DNA from: UBA4742 sp037138595 | GTDB lineage: Bacteria > Actinomycetota > Acidimicrobiia > Acidimicrobiales > Acidimicrobilacustridaceae | Assembly (NCBI GenBank): GCA_037138595.1 | Contig: JBAXIB010000006.1 | Coordinates: 1-64,000, forward strand | Length of the DNA: 64,000 bases | Direction of reading: 5' to 3' | Shown here: piece by piece, positions 8,335-17,862 of the stretch | Layout: every line of letters begins with the position of its first letter | Position numbering within the stretch: the first letter of the stretch is position 1 | Made by a program: the position numbers and the translations under genes | Notes under the pieces: generated by a model | The model's input: the letters and a program-made list of their open reading frames with translations, nothing else | Databases searched by the model: none | Told to the model about the DNA's origin: nothing

Positions 8335-9225
8335 ATGGTGCATCGAACCGAGTTCGCGTCCGACCACATTCGACTCAACGCCGAAACATTGTTTTCGATC
8401 CTCGCCTCAGTTGAGGCCACCCATCGCCGGTTCGACGACGAGACTCCCCATCTGGCCGTCATCGTGCAACCGCAAATTTTCGGTGCAACCAATGTTGTGG
8501 TCAGCGTCACCGAGCTCACCGACGTCGTCGCCGCGCTTATCGACCGACGAGTCCCCGACGACTGCATCGCCTTCGGCGTCGTTTGCACAGGTCACGCACG
8601 CGCCGTTACCGAAATGAACGGCAGCTTCATACCGAACTTGGACGCTGTGCCAGAACCTATACGCATCGGTTTGCTGATCGACCGGTTTGGTGTCGTCGTG
8701 ACCGGCATTCGCACCGCCAGAAACCCATTCGAACGAGTGACTGACACCGGGTTTCCGCCTGGTCGCATTCCCGATGCTTGCCAACGAGTGCTTGGTCTCG
8801 CAACACCGCATCCCCACGACCAGCCGTATGAGATGTGGTCGGCCTGCTGGCTGGAGGCGATTTTCGCGCATGCAGTTCGTAGCCCCGGCCAACTCACGTG
8901 GCCCGGCGTCGTTGGTCTCCATCCCGCCATCACCGAATTCGGCATCGATGCACGTATCCATTTCGATTATCTCGCCGACCAAGTTCTCGCCAAGATTCGA
9001 TCCCTCACCAACATCGTTTCATGGCGCGATATTCGGTCATGGGTCGCACTTGGCCACCTGCGAAATCTTGAGATCACTCCTCAAGCAGCACGATGGATGG
9101 ACGACGGCATGTTCAGTCGAGAAGTTATGGGTCGATACGCGACCAACGAATCGGTCATGACTGAACTAGAACCGCTTATCGCTCCACGCATACTGCATGC
9201 GCTCGAAAGTGCAATTGGCTATTGA
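8335..9225 (+). CDS. Hypothetical protein
   Basis: A 296-residue soluble protein that I do not recognise. It has no signal peptide or membrane segment. Visible blocks are HLAVIVQPQIFGATNVVV (about 40-57), IGLLIDRFGVVVTGIR (about 110) and an acidic, Trp-containing middle (PYEMWSACWLEAIFAHA). Start choice: AGGAG at 8322-8326 is 8 nt before ATG 8335; GTG 8332 immediately upstream is the alternative. The gene follows the exonuclease/methyltransferase/nuclease-like set on the same strand but appears to have its own promoter, so membership of that set is uncertain. Confidence 0.65.
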   Translation: MVHRTEFASDHIRLNAETLFSILASVEATHRRFDDETPHLAVIVQPQIFGATNVVVSVTELTDVVAALIDRRVPDDCIAFGVVCTGHARAVTEMNGSFIPNLDAVPEPIRIGLLIDRFGVVVTGIRTARNPFERVTDTGFPPGRIPDACQRVLGLATPHPHDQPYEMWSACWLEAIFAHAVRSPGQLTWPGVVGLHPAITEFGIDARIHFDYLADQVLAKIRSLTNIVSWRDIRSWVALGHLRNLEITPQAARWMDDGMFSREVMGRYATNESVMTELEPLIAPRILHALESAIGY

Positions 9226-9316
9226 ACGACACCACCGACGAGATCGGACAAACTACGATGACCTGATCCCGACGCACTCGAGTCGGGGCCGACTCGGCAC
9301 ACCTCACGGAGACTCC

Positions 9317-10216
9317 ATGCGTACTTCAACCACCAAAGTTCTTGCCGTCTTAACAGTCATCCTGGCGTTCGCCGCAGCATGCGGCAACCAGAGTAAAAGC
9401 GAAAATACCTCAACAACCATGGCAAACGGCGGCAGCAGTTCGCTCTATGCCATGTTGCCGGACAAGATCAAAGAAGCCGGATCGATCACCATTGGCACCG
9501 ATGCAACGTATTCGCCTGACGAGTTCGTCGGCGAGGACGGCACAACGCTGCAAGGCATGGACATCGACATGGGCCGGGCAATCGGCGAAGCTCTCGGGAT
9601 CAAAGTCAACTTTAAAAATGCTCCCTACGCTGAGCTAGTGCAGGGACTGGGTTCGACCTACGACATCGCCATTTCATCGCTTCCCGACGAAGTAGCCACT
9701 GAACAGGCCGCTGACTTCGTCACCTATTACAACGCGGGTTTCTCGCTTGTGGTGATGAAAGGCCAAAACCAAGATCTCACTTCACTCTCGGCCCTGTGCG
9801 GAAAAACCGTTGGTGTTATCGAGGGGTCGACGGAGTTCAATTCGATCACCGACCAATCCACCGCCTGCACCACCAGTGGCCAGGCCGCTATCACCATCAA
9901 GGCCTACCCCGATGAGAGTACGGTGATCGCAGCAGTCACCAATGGCGAGGTTCCAGTCATCGCGCTGGCGTCGCCCGTGGCCGGATTTCAAATTCAAAAA
10001 TCGGGTGGCAACCTCGCAACAATCGGCGACCTCTATAACGCCGGCCCATATGGCATTGCCGTGTCGAAAGATGGCGCATATGCGGGAATGACCGATGCGC
10101 TTGTCGGGGCGCTCAACCAACTCCACGGCAGCGGTAAATACCTCAGCGTGCTCACCTACTGGGGCGTGCAAGTTGGCGCGATCGACCAGTTCCTCATCAA
10201 CGGGGCGATTTTCTAA
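9317..10216 (+). CDS. Amino-acid-type (family 3) solute-binding lipoprotein of an ABC transporter
   Basis: A 299-residue protein with a lipoprotein signal peptide (lipobox AAAC, lipidated C22), a Ser/Thr-rich tether and a family 3 binding domain. SITIGTDATYSP, a GMDIDMGRAIGEALG-type segment and YDIAISSLPDE are hallmark positions for amino-acid or opine binding. GGAG at 9308-9311 sets ATG 9317; a longer open frame upstream overlaps the previous gene and is not needed. A -10-like TACGAT sits at 9254-9259. No family 3 permease or ATPase pair is adjacent; the following transporter is of the sugar (CUT1) type. It may be an orphan binding protein, a receptor, or may share components encoded elsewhere. 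Confidence 0.85.
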   Translation: MRTSTTKVLAVLTVILAFAAACGNQSKSENTSTTMANGGSSSLYAMLPDKIKEAGSITIGTDATYSPDEFVGEDGTTLQGMDIDMGRAIGEALGIKVNFKNAPYAELVQGLGSTYDIAISSLPDEVATEQAADFVTYYNAGFSLVVMKGQNQDLTSLSALCGKTVGVIEGSTEFNSITDQSTACTTSGQAAITIKAYPDESTVIAAVTNGEVPVIALASPVAGFQIQKSGGNLATIGDLYNAGPYGIAVSKDGAYAGMTDALVGALNQLHGSGKYLSVLTYWGVQVGAIDQFLINGAIF

Positions 10217-10253
10217 GTTACCCTCGATCTATCCAACTGATCGGCTCGGCCTT

Positions 10254-11378
10254 ATGAGCAATGTCGTGTTCGAGGAAATCACCAAACGGTTCGACGATGT
10301 CATCGCCGTCGATCAGTTAACCCTCGAAGTCCAAGATGGCGAGTTCTTGGTATTGCTCGGTCCATCGGGATGCGGCAAAACGACAGCATTGCGCATGGTT
10401 GCCGGGCTCGACACCATCTCATCGGGAACACTTCGCATCGGCGACCGCGTCGTCAACGACATCGAAGCCAAAGATCGTGATGTTTCGATGGTATTCCAGA
10501 GCTATGCGCTGTATCCCCATATGACGGTCGCGAAGAACATCGAATCGCCGTTAATCGCCAGAAAAGTATCGGTTGCCAACGAATCCGAACCCCGCAAGCT
10601 AACCAAAGCCGAACGTGATTTACAGGTCGCGGATGCCGCACAAACCTTAGGCCTGACTGATTTATTGAATCGCAAGCCGGCGGCGTTGTCGGGCGGGCAA
10701 CGCCAACGCGTCGCGCTGGCTCGAGCAATCGTCAGTCGGCCAAAAGCCTTCCTTATGGATGAGCCCCTCTCGAACCTCGATGCCAAACTCCGGGCCCAGA
10801 CCCGAGTTGAACTCGTCGACCTGCAGCGCCGCCTCAACGCGACGTTCCTTTACGTCACCCACGATCAAGTCGAAGCTATGACCATGGCAACCCGAATCGC
10901 CATCATGAATGACGGACGTCTCCAACAAGTTGGTCCACCGCAAGCAGTTTATGAACGACCACAGAACCTATTCGTAGCCAGATTCATCGGGAGTCCCCCG
11001 ATGAACACCATCGCCGGCACCATTGCGATTGACAACGACGCTGTCTCAGTCACGGTCGGTAGCGGTCGAATCCCTGTCAGCCAACTCGCCGCCGGCGAAC
11101 CAACGCAACTCAAGCTGCTCGATGGCGCATCAGTCATCGTTGGAGTGCGCCCCGAACACCTTTCCATCGAATCGAGCGGGACCGTCGCCGCAACCATCAA
11201 GGCGGTCGAGTGGCTCGGTCATGAGCGACACGTGATCTGCGATGTGGCTGGCACCTCATTGATCGTGCGCCAGCCATCTGAAGGACTGCCACCAGCAATT
11301 GGTTCGCCGGTCCAACTCGCCGCGCTCGGCGACGAGATTCATCTGTTTGATCCGGGCTCAACCGAGCGGATCAATTGA
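10254..11378 (+). CDS. ABC transporter ATPase, MalK/UgpC-like
   Basis: A 374-residue ATPase that would energise import by the downstream permeases. Walker A GPSGCGKT is at 36-43, the Q-loop FQSYALYPHM at 81-90, the signature LSGGQ at 145-149, Walker B FLMDEP with E170, and the H-loop THD near 195. A C-terminal OB/TOBE regulatory domain (about 240-374, VIVGVRPEHLSIE) is typical of the CUT1 sugar and glycerol-phosphate group. ATG 10254 follows the preceding stop by 37 nt. The stop overlaps the next gene's TTG start (TTGA), indicating translational coupling. Confidence 0.92.
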   Translation: MSNVVFEEITKRFDDVIAVDQLTLEVQDGEFLVLLGPSGCGKTTALRMVAGLDTISSGTLRIGDRVVNDIEAKDRDVSMVFQSYALYPHMTVAKNIESPLIARKVSVANESEPRKLTKAERDLQVADAAQTLGLTDLLNRKPAALSGGQRQRVALARAIVSRPKAFLMDEPLSNLDAKLRAQTRVELVDLQRRLNATFLYVTHDQVEAMTMATRIAIMNDGRLQQVGPPQAVYERPQNLFVARFIGSPPMNTIAGTIAIDNDAVSVTVGSGRIPVSQLAAGEPTQLKLLDGASVIVGVRPEHLSIESSGTVAATIKAVEWLGHERHVICDVAGTSLIVRQPSEGLPPAIGSPVQLAALGDEIHLFDPGSTERIN

Positions 11379-12322
11379 CCACCCCGTTATCTGAGGGCGC
11401 CGGTGTTGTCCTCGGCGAGGCAACCGAGCCCATATCTCGGGGCCAGAGATCGCGTCGCTCAAGCCCGAAATACTCCCTGAAGGAATGTGCACTCGCCGCA
11501 GCGTTTTTGCTTCCCTCATTGGTGATCTTCGTCACCTTCTTCTTTTATCCGCTCTATCGACTCGTCTACCTCGGACTCCACCAACAGAATCGATTCGGCA
11601 CCGCCGAGCGATACGTCGGTCCGAGTCAGTTCACCAGCGTGCTCGGCGGGAGTGATTTCCGAGAGGGGCTGCTGACCTCGGGCCGCTACGTCCTGCTCAC
11701 GGTGCCGATCGGGTTAGTGCTTGGCGTCATGTTGGCTGTCGCCGCCAACCGCCGACTCCGAGGAATCAAAGTTTTTCAAACCATCTTCGCGAGCACTGTT
11801 GCCACATCAGTGGCAGTGGCATCGGTCGTGTTTTTCGTCTTGATAAATCCGCAGGTTGGCTATTTCAAAGATGTCGGGTTCTTGAGCCTGAACAATCCGG
11901 CCACCGCCTTACGCGGTGTTGCATTGTCCTCGGTGTGGCAAAACTTAGGGCTCACCTTCATCATCGTCCTTGCTGGACTTCAAGCGGTGCCCGATGAGCT
12001 CTACGAAGCCGCCACCCTTGATGGCTACGGGCCGATCCGCCGGTTTTTCAAAATCACGCTCCCCCTCATTTCTCCCACCATGATGTTCCTCGTAGTGGTG
12101 TTAGTGGTGTTCGCGTTCCAAGCCTTTGCCCAGATCGACATCCTCACTGGTGGCGGCCCGGCTGGCTCAACCCAAACACTCGTATGGAAAATCTTCAATA
12201 GCCAACAGCCGCTCGACCAGGGAACCGGTGCGGTCATGGCAATCGGGCTTTTCGCGATCACGCTTGTGGTGACGGCAGTCCAATTCGGCATCCTCAATCG
12301 GCGGGTGCACTATGGCCGCTGA
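11375..12322 (+). CDS. CUT1-type ABC permease (MalF/UgpA-like)
   Basis: A 315-residue inner-membrane permease with about six hydrophobic spans; the first, LAAAFLLPSLVIFVTFFFYP, is near residue 38. The cytoplasmic EAA loop, which docks on the ATPase, reads YEAATLDGYGPIRRFFKITL. An ILTGGGPAG block near residue 260 is characteristic of MalF-like subunits of sugar importers. The start is TTG at 11375, overlapping the ATPase stop, and the 3' end overlaps the second permease by 11 nt. Confidence 0.9.
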   Translation: MTTPLSEGAGVVLGEATEPISRGQRSRRSSPKYSLKECALAAAFLLPSLVIFVTFFFYPLYRLVYLGLHQQNRFGTAERYVGPSQFTSVLGGSDFREGLLTSGRYVLLTVPIGLVLGVMLAVAANRRLRGIKVFQTIFASTVATSVAVASVVFFVLINPQVGYFKDVGFLSLNNPATALRGVALSSVWQNLGLTFIIVLAGLQAVPDELYEAATLDGYGPIRRFFKITLPLISPTMMFLVVVLVVFAFQAFAQIDILTGGGPAGSTQTLVWKIFNSQQPLDQGTGAVMAIGLFAITLVVTAVQFGILNRRVHYGR

Positions 12323-13148
12323 CCTCAATCAACCACAATGGAAAAAGACCGCGTGGTACATCGGTCTCTCGCTCCTATCCATCGTCGTCCTGTTTCCGGT
12401 GTACATGGCGTTGGTGCGAGCGCTTTCGCGCCCCGTGTCCTATATCAAGGCAGGCCAACCGCTCTATCCAGTTGACATCGAATGGGGCATTTTTGCTCGC
12501 GCGTGGTCACTTGGTGATCTCGGCGCAAAGATGAGCGTGAGCGTTGTAATGACCGTTGTGATCGTCCTCGCACAACTGCTGACCGCGCTCCTCGCAGCGT
12601 ACGCATTTACCTTTTTGCGCTTTCCATTTCGTCGCCTGTTGTTTGCACTATTCATCGCCACGCTTATGTTGCCAATCGAGGTCACCCTCATCCCAAATGT
12701 GCAAACGATTCGCGATCTTCATTGGCTGAACTCCTATCCCGGCCTGGTGGGACCGTTCTTAGCCACTGCGTTTGGCACCTTTCTCATTCGGCAGGGATTC
12801 TCCGGAATCCCACGTGATCTACGCGATGCGTCACAACTAGATGGCTTTGGTCATCTAGCCTTTCTTCGCCGGGTCGCAGTTCCGGTTACCCGACCAGTCA
12901 TTGCGTCGTTCGCCGTCATTGCCTTTCTCGGAGCGTGGAACCAATACACGTGGCCTCGTGCGGTAATCACCGAAGGACGGTGGGAAACGATCCAAATTGG
13001 CCTCAAGTCACTCTCAGCCGCCAAGGTAGAGGAAAGCAACATCGGGCTTGCTGCGGCGCTATTGGCCGCGGTTCCCATTTTGCTCCTGCTGATTTTTCTG
13101 CAACGTCAACTCATCCGCGGGCTCACCGCTGGTGCCGTCAAAGGCTGA
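12312..13148 (+). CDS. CUT1-type ABC permease (MalG/UgpE-like)
   Basis: A 278-residue second permease subunit with six predicted membrane spans, starting with WYIGLSLLSIVVLFPVYMAL near residue 15. Its EAA loop reads RDASQLDGFGHLAFLRRVAV. GAWNQYTWPRAVI near 210 matches the W-N-x-Y/F-x-W/L-P block of MalG-like subunits. It overlaps the preceding permease and is followed after 29 nt by the first of three binding lipoproteins with a strong ribosome binding site. Substrate is not predictable; a carbohydrate or polyol is usual for this group. Confidence 0.9.
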   Translation: MAADLNQPQWKKTAWYIGLSLLSIVVLFPVYMALVRALSRPVSYIKAGQPLYPVDIEWGIFARAWSLGDLGAKMSVSVVMTVVIVLAQLLTALLAAYAFTFLRFPFRRLLFALFIATLMLPIEVTLIPNVQTIRDLHWLNSYPGLVGPFLATAFGTFLIRQGFSGIPRDLRDASQLDGFGHLAFLRRVAVPVTRPVIASFAVIAFLGAWNQYTWPRAVITEGRWETIQIGLKSLSAAKVEESNIGLAAALLAAVPILLLLIFLQRQLIRGLTAGAVKG

Positions 13149-13177
13149 TAATCGCCTCGTACCACCCGGAGGTCCCC

Positions 13178-14668
13178 ATGAATGTTGCTCCCACAAAGTT
13201 CCGCCGCATTCTTCTCATCGCCATGGTGGGAATGTTCTCGGTGATGGCCGCTGCATGCGGTGGCACGTCGAGATCCAACAGCGCGGCGCAAACACCAGCG
13301 GGAGGAACATCAGCGGCGGCGAACCTACCGCCATGTCCACTCGATGCCCTCGACCAAGCAACCCAGCCCGTCGAAGTCGTGTTGTGGCACGCACAAACGG
13401 CCAAGACAAAAGACACACTCGAATCACAGGTAGCCAAGTACAACGCATCACAGACACGCGTCAAGGTTCGAGTCGAGGCACAAGGTTCTTACGAAGAACT
13501 GTCAAAGAAATACCAATCAGGTATCCCGTCCAAAGATCTCCCCGGTATTGCGCTCATGGAGGACCTCAATATCCAAAGCCTTGCTGACTCCGGAACGATT
13601 TTACCGGCGCAGTCGTGCATCAACGCCGCGGGCACCGACATGAGCGATTTTCTTTCGACCGCCACTGCGGCCTACACGGTAAAGGGAGCGGTGTACCCGG
13701 CATCGGTCAACCTTTCAACTCCGCTGATTTACATCAATCGAAATCATTTCCGGAAAGCGGGCTTAAACCCCGATCAAACACCCAAAACACTCGACGAGAT
13801 TCGGCAATTTGCCCAGAAGATCAAAGACGCTGGCATCGTCACCAAACCGGTGGCATTGAGTTTGCAGCCGTGGTTTATCGAATCGTGGTTGACCGGCGAA
13901 CATGCTCCGGCCGTCGACAATGACAACGGTCGAGGTTCCAACATGACCACCGCTGCCGCCTTCGACGACCCCCAGACCTTGCAGTTATTCACGTGGATTC
14001 GCGATATGTACAACGACGGCCTCCTCGACCCGATCCCTGATACCAGCGGCAGCATCAACGACTACTTGGCCATGGCCCAACAACAAGCGTCGATGATCAT
14101 TGAGACTTCAACGGCGGCAACGTCGGTCGAAGCGTTCCTCGGCGGCAACCTTGACCCATCCACATTGCAAGGCGGGACCAACGTCGGAAACATCGACACC
14201 GCCAGCCTTGACATCGGCGCTGGACCACTGCCCGGAGTCTCCGAACCAGGCAAGGTGCAGGTAGGTGGCGGCGCGTGGTACATCACTAATACCACTGCAC
14301 CGGCGGTGCAAGCCGCGGCCTGGGACTTCATCACCTGGTGGAACAAACTCGACCAACAAGTCACGTGGAACCTCGAAGGTTCATATTTGCCTTATCGCAT
14401 TTCCGCCGCGAAAGATGCTCGGGTGATCGATCGTTGGACAAATACATTGGCTGGTCGATGGCTCGCTATTTCCTACCGCCAAGCAACCGACGGCATCGAT
14501 CCCGCGTTCCCAGGCCCACTCATCGGGCCCTATGACGCGTTCCGAAACTCGATTCGTTCTGGGCTCGACAGTGTGATGTTCAAAGGCACCGATCCTGCCA
14601 GCGCAGTTTCCAAAGCGGCCACGGAAACCACCGACGCGATAGTCCGATACAACAAAGACAACTTCTGA
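13178..14668 (+). CDS. Sugar-type ABC solute-binding lipoprotein, paralogue 1 of 3
   Basis: A 496-residue family 1 extracellular binding protein. The signal peptide ends in lipobox AAAC (lipidated C27). The domain shows VVLWHAQT with KYNASQTRVKV (binding-protein N-lobe), LIYINRNHFRKAGL and KTLDEIRQFAQKI (hinge region), and AWDFITWW near the C-terminus. GGAGG at 13168-13172 fixes ATG 13178; an open frame upstream inside the permease gene is a shadow. It shares long blocks with the next two genes, notably IIETSTAATSVEAFLGG, which is near-identical in paralogue 2. It would hand substrate to the permeases just upstream. Confidence 0.9.
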   Translation: MNVAPTKFRRILLIAMVGMFSVMAAACGGTSRSNSAAQTPAGGTSAAANLPPCPLDALDQATQPVEVVLWHAQTAKTKDTLESQVAKYNASQTRVKVRVEAQGSYEELSKKYQSGIPSKDLPGIALMEDLNIQSLADSGTILPAQSCINAAGTDMSDFLSTATAAYTVKGAVYPASVNLSTPLIYINRNHFRKAGLNPDQTPKTLDEIRQFAQKIKDAGIVTKPVALSLQPWFIESWLTGEHAPAVDNDNGRGSNMTTAAAFDDPQTLQLFTWIRDMYNDGLLDPIPDTSGSINDYLAMAQQQASMIIETSTAATSVEAFLGGNLDPSTLQGGTNVGNIDTASLDIGAGPLPGVSEPGKVQVGGGAWYITNTTAPAVQAAAWDFITWWNKLDQQVTWNLEGSYLPYRISAAKDARVIDRWTNTLAGRWLAISYRQATDGIDPAFPGPLIGPYDAFRNSIRSGLDSVMFKGTDPASAVSKAATETTDAIVRYNKDNF

Positions 14669-14678
14669 GCTTGCACCA

Positions 14679-16169
14679 ATGACCTCTGCCTCATTGCCCG
14701 TTAGGTTCAGGTCAGCATCAGCGATTGCCGTTTTCGTGTCCGCGGCATTGTTGGCATCAGCATGCGGAGGGTCACCACCAAACCATCAATCGGCTACCGC
14801 TGACGTCACCGCCATTGCCGCGCTCCCAGCCTGTCCAGTGGGCGCGCTCGACAACGTAACGACACCGGTCACGGTCACGCTCTGGCACTTTCTGAGCGGC
14901 AAGACCGGCGACACCCTCAAGGCACTAGCGGCGAGTTACAACGCGTCGCAATCAAAGGTTCGGGTTCAGGTCGAAAGTCAGGGCACATCAAACGACGAAC
15001 TGTTCAAGAAGTACCAAGCTGGGATCAAAAATAACGACCTTCCCGGAATCGCAGTCATGGACGACACCGTGACCCAACAACTCATTGACTCCAAAACACT
15101 GTTACCTGCGCAGTCATGTATCAACGCAGATAACTATGACATGAGCGATTTTCTCAAAACCGGCAAGGACTATTACACCGTCGATGGGGTGCTCTGGCCC
15201 GCATCGCTGAACCTGTCGGGCGCGTTGCTGTATTACAACAAAGGTCACTTTCGCAAAGCAGGAATGGACCCCGAACGGGCGCCACAAACCCTCGGCGAAA
15301 TTCGTGAGTACGCCCAAAGGATTAAGGATGCTGGCGTCGTCGCCCAGCCTGTGGCGCTCAAAGTCAACTCGCCAATGCTCGAAATGTGGTTGACCGGCGC
15401 CGGTGAAGCATTGGTCAACAACGCCGACGGCCGCGGCAGTGATTCGACCGATCAATCAACCTATGACAATCCCACCACGGTTGCGCTGTATGCGTGGATC
15501 AGCGACATGAACCGCGACGGCTTGCTGCAAGTGATCCCCGATACCCCTGGACAGATCAATCAGTACCTCGCAATGGCCCAAGGCACCGCTTCGATGACGA
15601 TTGAGACGTCGACGGCGGCGACGTCAGTCGAGGCATTTCTCGGTGGCACACTCGATACCAGCAGCGTGGCGGGAGGAAACGGACTCAGCGGCGTCGACCC
15701 GAATGCGCTTGACCTCGGTGCGGCACAGGTGCCGGGAATCAATGCGCCGGGCTGCCTGCAGATGGGCGGCGGTGCCTGGTACATGATGAACACCACTTCG
15801 CCTGAGGTTCAGGCGGGTGCCTGGGACTTTATGAAGTATTTCAACTCGCTCGAGTCTCAAGTCACCTGGAATATCAATGCGTCCTACCTGCCGTATCGCA
15901 CGTCTGCGACCAAAGACCCTGCCGTTATCAAAGCTTGGACAACGACCTTGTCGGGTCGCTGGCTGGCAATCGCTTATGACGAATTGATCTATGGAGTCGA
16001 TCCCGCGTTGCCAGGTCCGCTGATCGGGCCGTACGAACAATTCCGCAGCGCAGTTCGCAAGTCGATCGATGACATGGTATTCAAGTCATCGACTCCGGAT
16101 GATTCGGTTAAGCAGGCGGCGGCTGAAACAACCGCTGCGCTCGACCAATACAACCGCGAAAACTTCTGA
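14679..16169 (+). CDS. Sugar-type ABC solute-binding lipoprotein, paralogue 2 of 3
   Basis: A 496-residue protein of the same length and layout as its upstream neighbour. The signal peptide ends in lipobox ASAC (C29). Conserved blocks are VTLWHFLSGKTGDTLKALA, YNASQSKVRVQVESQG, LLYYNKGHFRKAGMDPE, TLGEIREYAQRIKDAG and TIETSTAATSVEAFLGG. It begins 10 nt after the previous stop, in the same transcript. Differences concentrate in the regions likely to line the binding cleft, which would fit altered ligand preference, though that is inference. Confidence 0.9.
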   Translation: MTSASLPVRFRSASAIAVFVSAALLASACGGSPPNHQSATADVTAIAALPACPVGALDNVTTPVTVTLWHFLSGKTGDTLKALAASYNASQSKVRVQVESQGTSNDELFKKYQAGIKNNDLPGIAVMDDTVTQQLIDSKTLLPAQSCINADNYDMSDFLKTGKDYYTVDGVLWPASLNLSGALLYYNKGHFRKAGMDPERAPQTLGEIREYAQRIKDAGVVAQPVALKVNSPMLEMWLTGAGEALVNNADGRGSDSTDQSTYDNPTTVALYAWISDMNRDGLLQVIPDTPGQINQYLAMAQGTASMTIETSTAATSVEAFLGGTLDTSSVAGGNGLSGVDPNALDLGAAQVPGINAPGCLQMGGGAWYMMNTTSPEVQAGAWDFMKYFNSLESQVTWNINASYLPYRTSATKDPAVIKAWTTTLSGRWLAIAYDELIYGVDPALPGPLIGPYEQFRSAVRKSIDDMVFKSSTPDDSVKQAAAETTAALDQYNRENF

Positions 16170-16207
16170 GTCGTGCGCAATTCATCACCCGGAAACGGCC
16201 CGACGCC

Positions 16208-17653
16208 ATGAAGGATTCACGTCCGATGACGCGAAGAAGCTGGACCACTGCGACCGCTGTGGGTATCGCGATGATGCTCGCGGCGGTGTCGACGAGCTGC
16301 GCCAGCAACTCATCAAGCGATGTTCAGCCAACCGAATCCAACACGGTTGAATCGGTTCCGCTGCCAATTGACTCGAAGTGTCCCGAACATGTGCTCGACG
16401 ATTTGGCGACGCCGGTCGCCATTACCGCTTGGGCCGCGCTTGCCGGCGATGCACGCTCCGCGCTCGATCTCGTCGTGGCGCGCTACAACGCATCCCAAAC
16501 CAAAGTGCGAGTCACCATCACGTCGGCTCCAGTCGATCCACCAACGCAACGTGCGATTTACGCGGTCGCTGCAGAGTCCGGACAACTTCCTGCACTCATT
16601 GCAGTCGATACTTCCTTGAGTCAGTTCTTGATTGGCACGTCAACGGTGGCCGCCGCGTCAGACTGCCACCGCAGTGACGGGCTGGCCGTCGTTTCGCTTC
16701 CCGTTGTGCGCAACGCCACCACCGTCGGTGACACGCACTGGGCCGGATCAGCTAATCCTGAAACCGATGTGTTGTTTTATCGCCGGGATGCATTTTCCGC
16801 CGCCGGACTCGACCCTGATTCGCCGCCTCGCACCCTGGCTGAGCTTCAGCAAGCGGCCGAGAAACTCAAAGCTGCAGGCGCTACCACTGCTCCAATCGTG
16901 CTAGCGGGAACAGCTTCGCTTATCGAAAACTGGCTCACCGGCGCCGGCGCGCAAATCGTTGACCAAAGCAATGGACATCTCAAACAAGCGACTCGGTCCA
17001 CGTTCGATAATCCCCAAACGCTTGAGCTTTACCAGTGGATATCTCACATGGTCGAAGCGGGATTATTGGCTATCGAGCCAACCTCCACTGGTGATCAGCC
17101 TGCGTCGTCACCGGAAACCCGTTTGCAATCCGCGTCGATGACGGTCGCGCCGTCAACGCTAATCGGGCCACTTTCGTCATCAACGACATCAGCCATGGCC
17201 GACCTCGACGTCAGTCCATTTCCGGGGATGCAAGCAGCCGGAAAAGGTGCCGTCGGCGGCCTGGCGTGGTTCCCGACGACGACGGGTTTAGCTGCGGTGC
17301 AGGCCGCGTCATGGGATTTCTTGAACTATCTCAATCTTCCCGAAAGTCAAGTAACCATCAACATCATCAGTTCGTACCTTCCGAACAACATCCGCGCCAC
17401 TGATGATCGGGTACTCGAGGCGATGTGGGCCGATACCCGCCGCGGCCGGTGGCTCGACACCGCATACACCCAGCTCACCAATCTCGACCCGGCGATACCC
17501 GGTCCGATGATTGGCCCCGATGATCAAGTCCGGGCGGCGATCCGCACCTCATTGCAAGCCTTGATCGCGGGCACCGCGGCCACCGACGTCATCGCCGCCG
17601 CGAACCTCGCAATCGACCAAGCGGTGAAAGCCGCCCCAGTCGCGAAGAACTAA
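16208..17653 (+). CDS. Sugar-type ABC solute-binding lipoprotein, paralogue 3 of 3 (diverged)
   Basis: A 481-residue third copy, clearly related (RYNASQTKVRVTI, DVLFYRRDAFSAAGLDP, TLAELQQAAEKLKAAG, IENWLTGAGAQIV, ASWDFLNYL) but more diverged. Where copies 1 and 2 share ETSTAATSVEAFLGG it reads APSTLIGPLSSSTTSA, and LWH near the N-terminus is replaced by AWAAL. The lipobox is STSC (C31 from ATG 16208). ATG 16226, six codons in, has AAGGA (16211-16215) ten nt ahead and may be the true start. It is intact, so a changed specificity or regulatory role is as likely as decay. Confidence 0.85.
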   Translation: MKDSRPMTRRSWTTATAVGIAMMLAAVSTSCASNSSSDVQPTESNTVESVPLPIDSKCPEHVLDDLATPVAITAWAALAGDARSALDLVVARYNASQTKVRVTITSAPVDPPTQRAIYAVAAESGQLPALIAVDTSLSQFLIGTSTVAAASDCHRSDGLAVVSLPVVRNATTVGDTHWAGSANPETDVLFYRRDAFSAAGLDPDSPPRTLAELQQAAEKLKAAGATTAPIVLAGTASLIENWLTGAGAQIVDQSNGHLKQATRSTFDNPQTLELYQWISHMVEAGLLAIEPTSTGDQPASSPETRLQSASMTVAPSTLIGPLSSSTTSAMADLDVSPFPGMQAAGKGAVGGLAWFPTTTGLAAVQAASWDFLNYLNLPESQVTINIISSYLPNNIRATDDRVLEAMWADTRRGRWLDTAYTQLTNLDPAIPGPMIGPDDQVRAAIRTSLQALIAGTAATDVIAAANLAIDQAVKAAPVAKN

Positions 17654-17862
17654 CGAATTACCCACGACAACTGTCGGGTCAATGGTCTCGAAGTTCGTCG
17701 CACGGTTAGCAGCACATTTGTTGGCGAGGGTATTGACGTTCAACGCGGTCGCTGGCACGATTGTCTCTCACATCGCGTATCGGCAAGCGGCTAGTACCTC
17801 GCCTCGATGCCGATGTTTGCCAGTCCGCCTGGCCTCATCCGACATCGTCGAGAGGCCCGCCC

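Noticed and set aside
12935..13177. Upstream extension of binding lipoprotein 1
   Set aside because: The frame is open but runs inside the permease gene; a signal peptide and GGAGG both point to ATG 13178.
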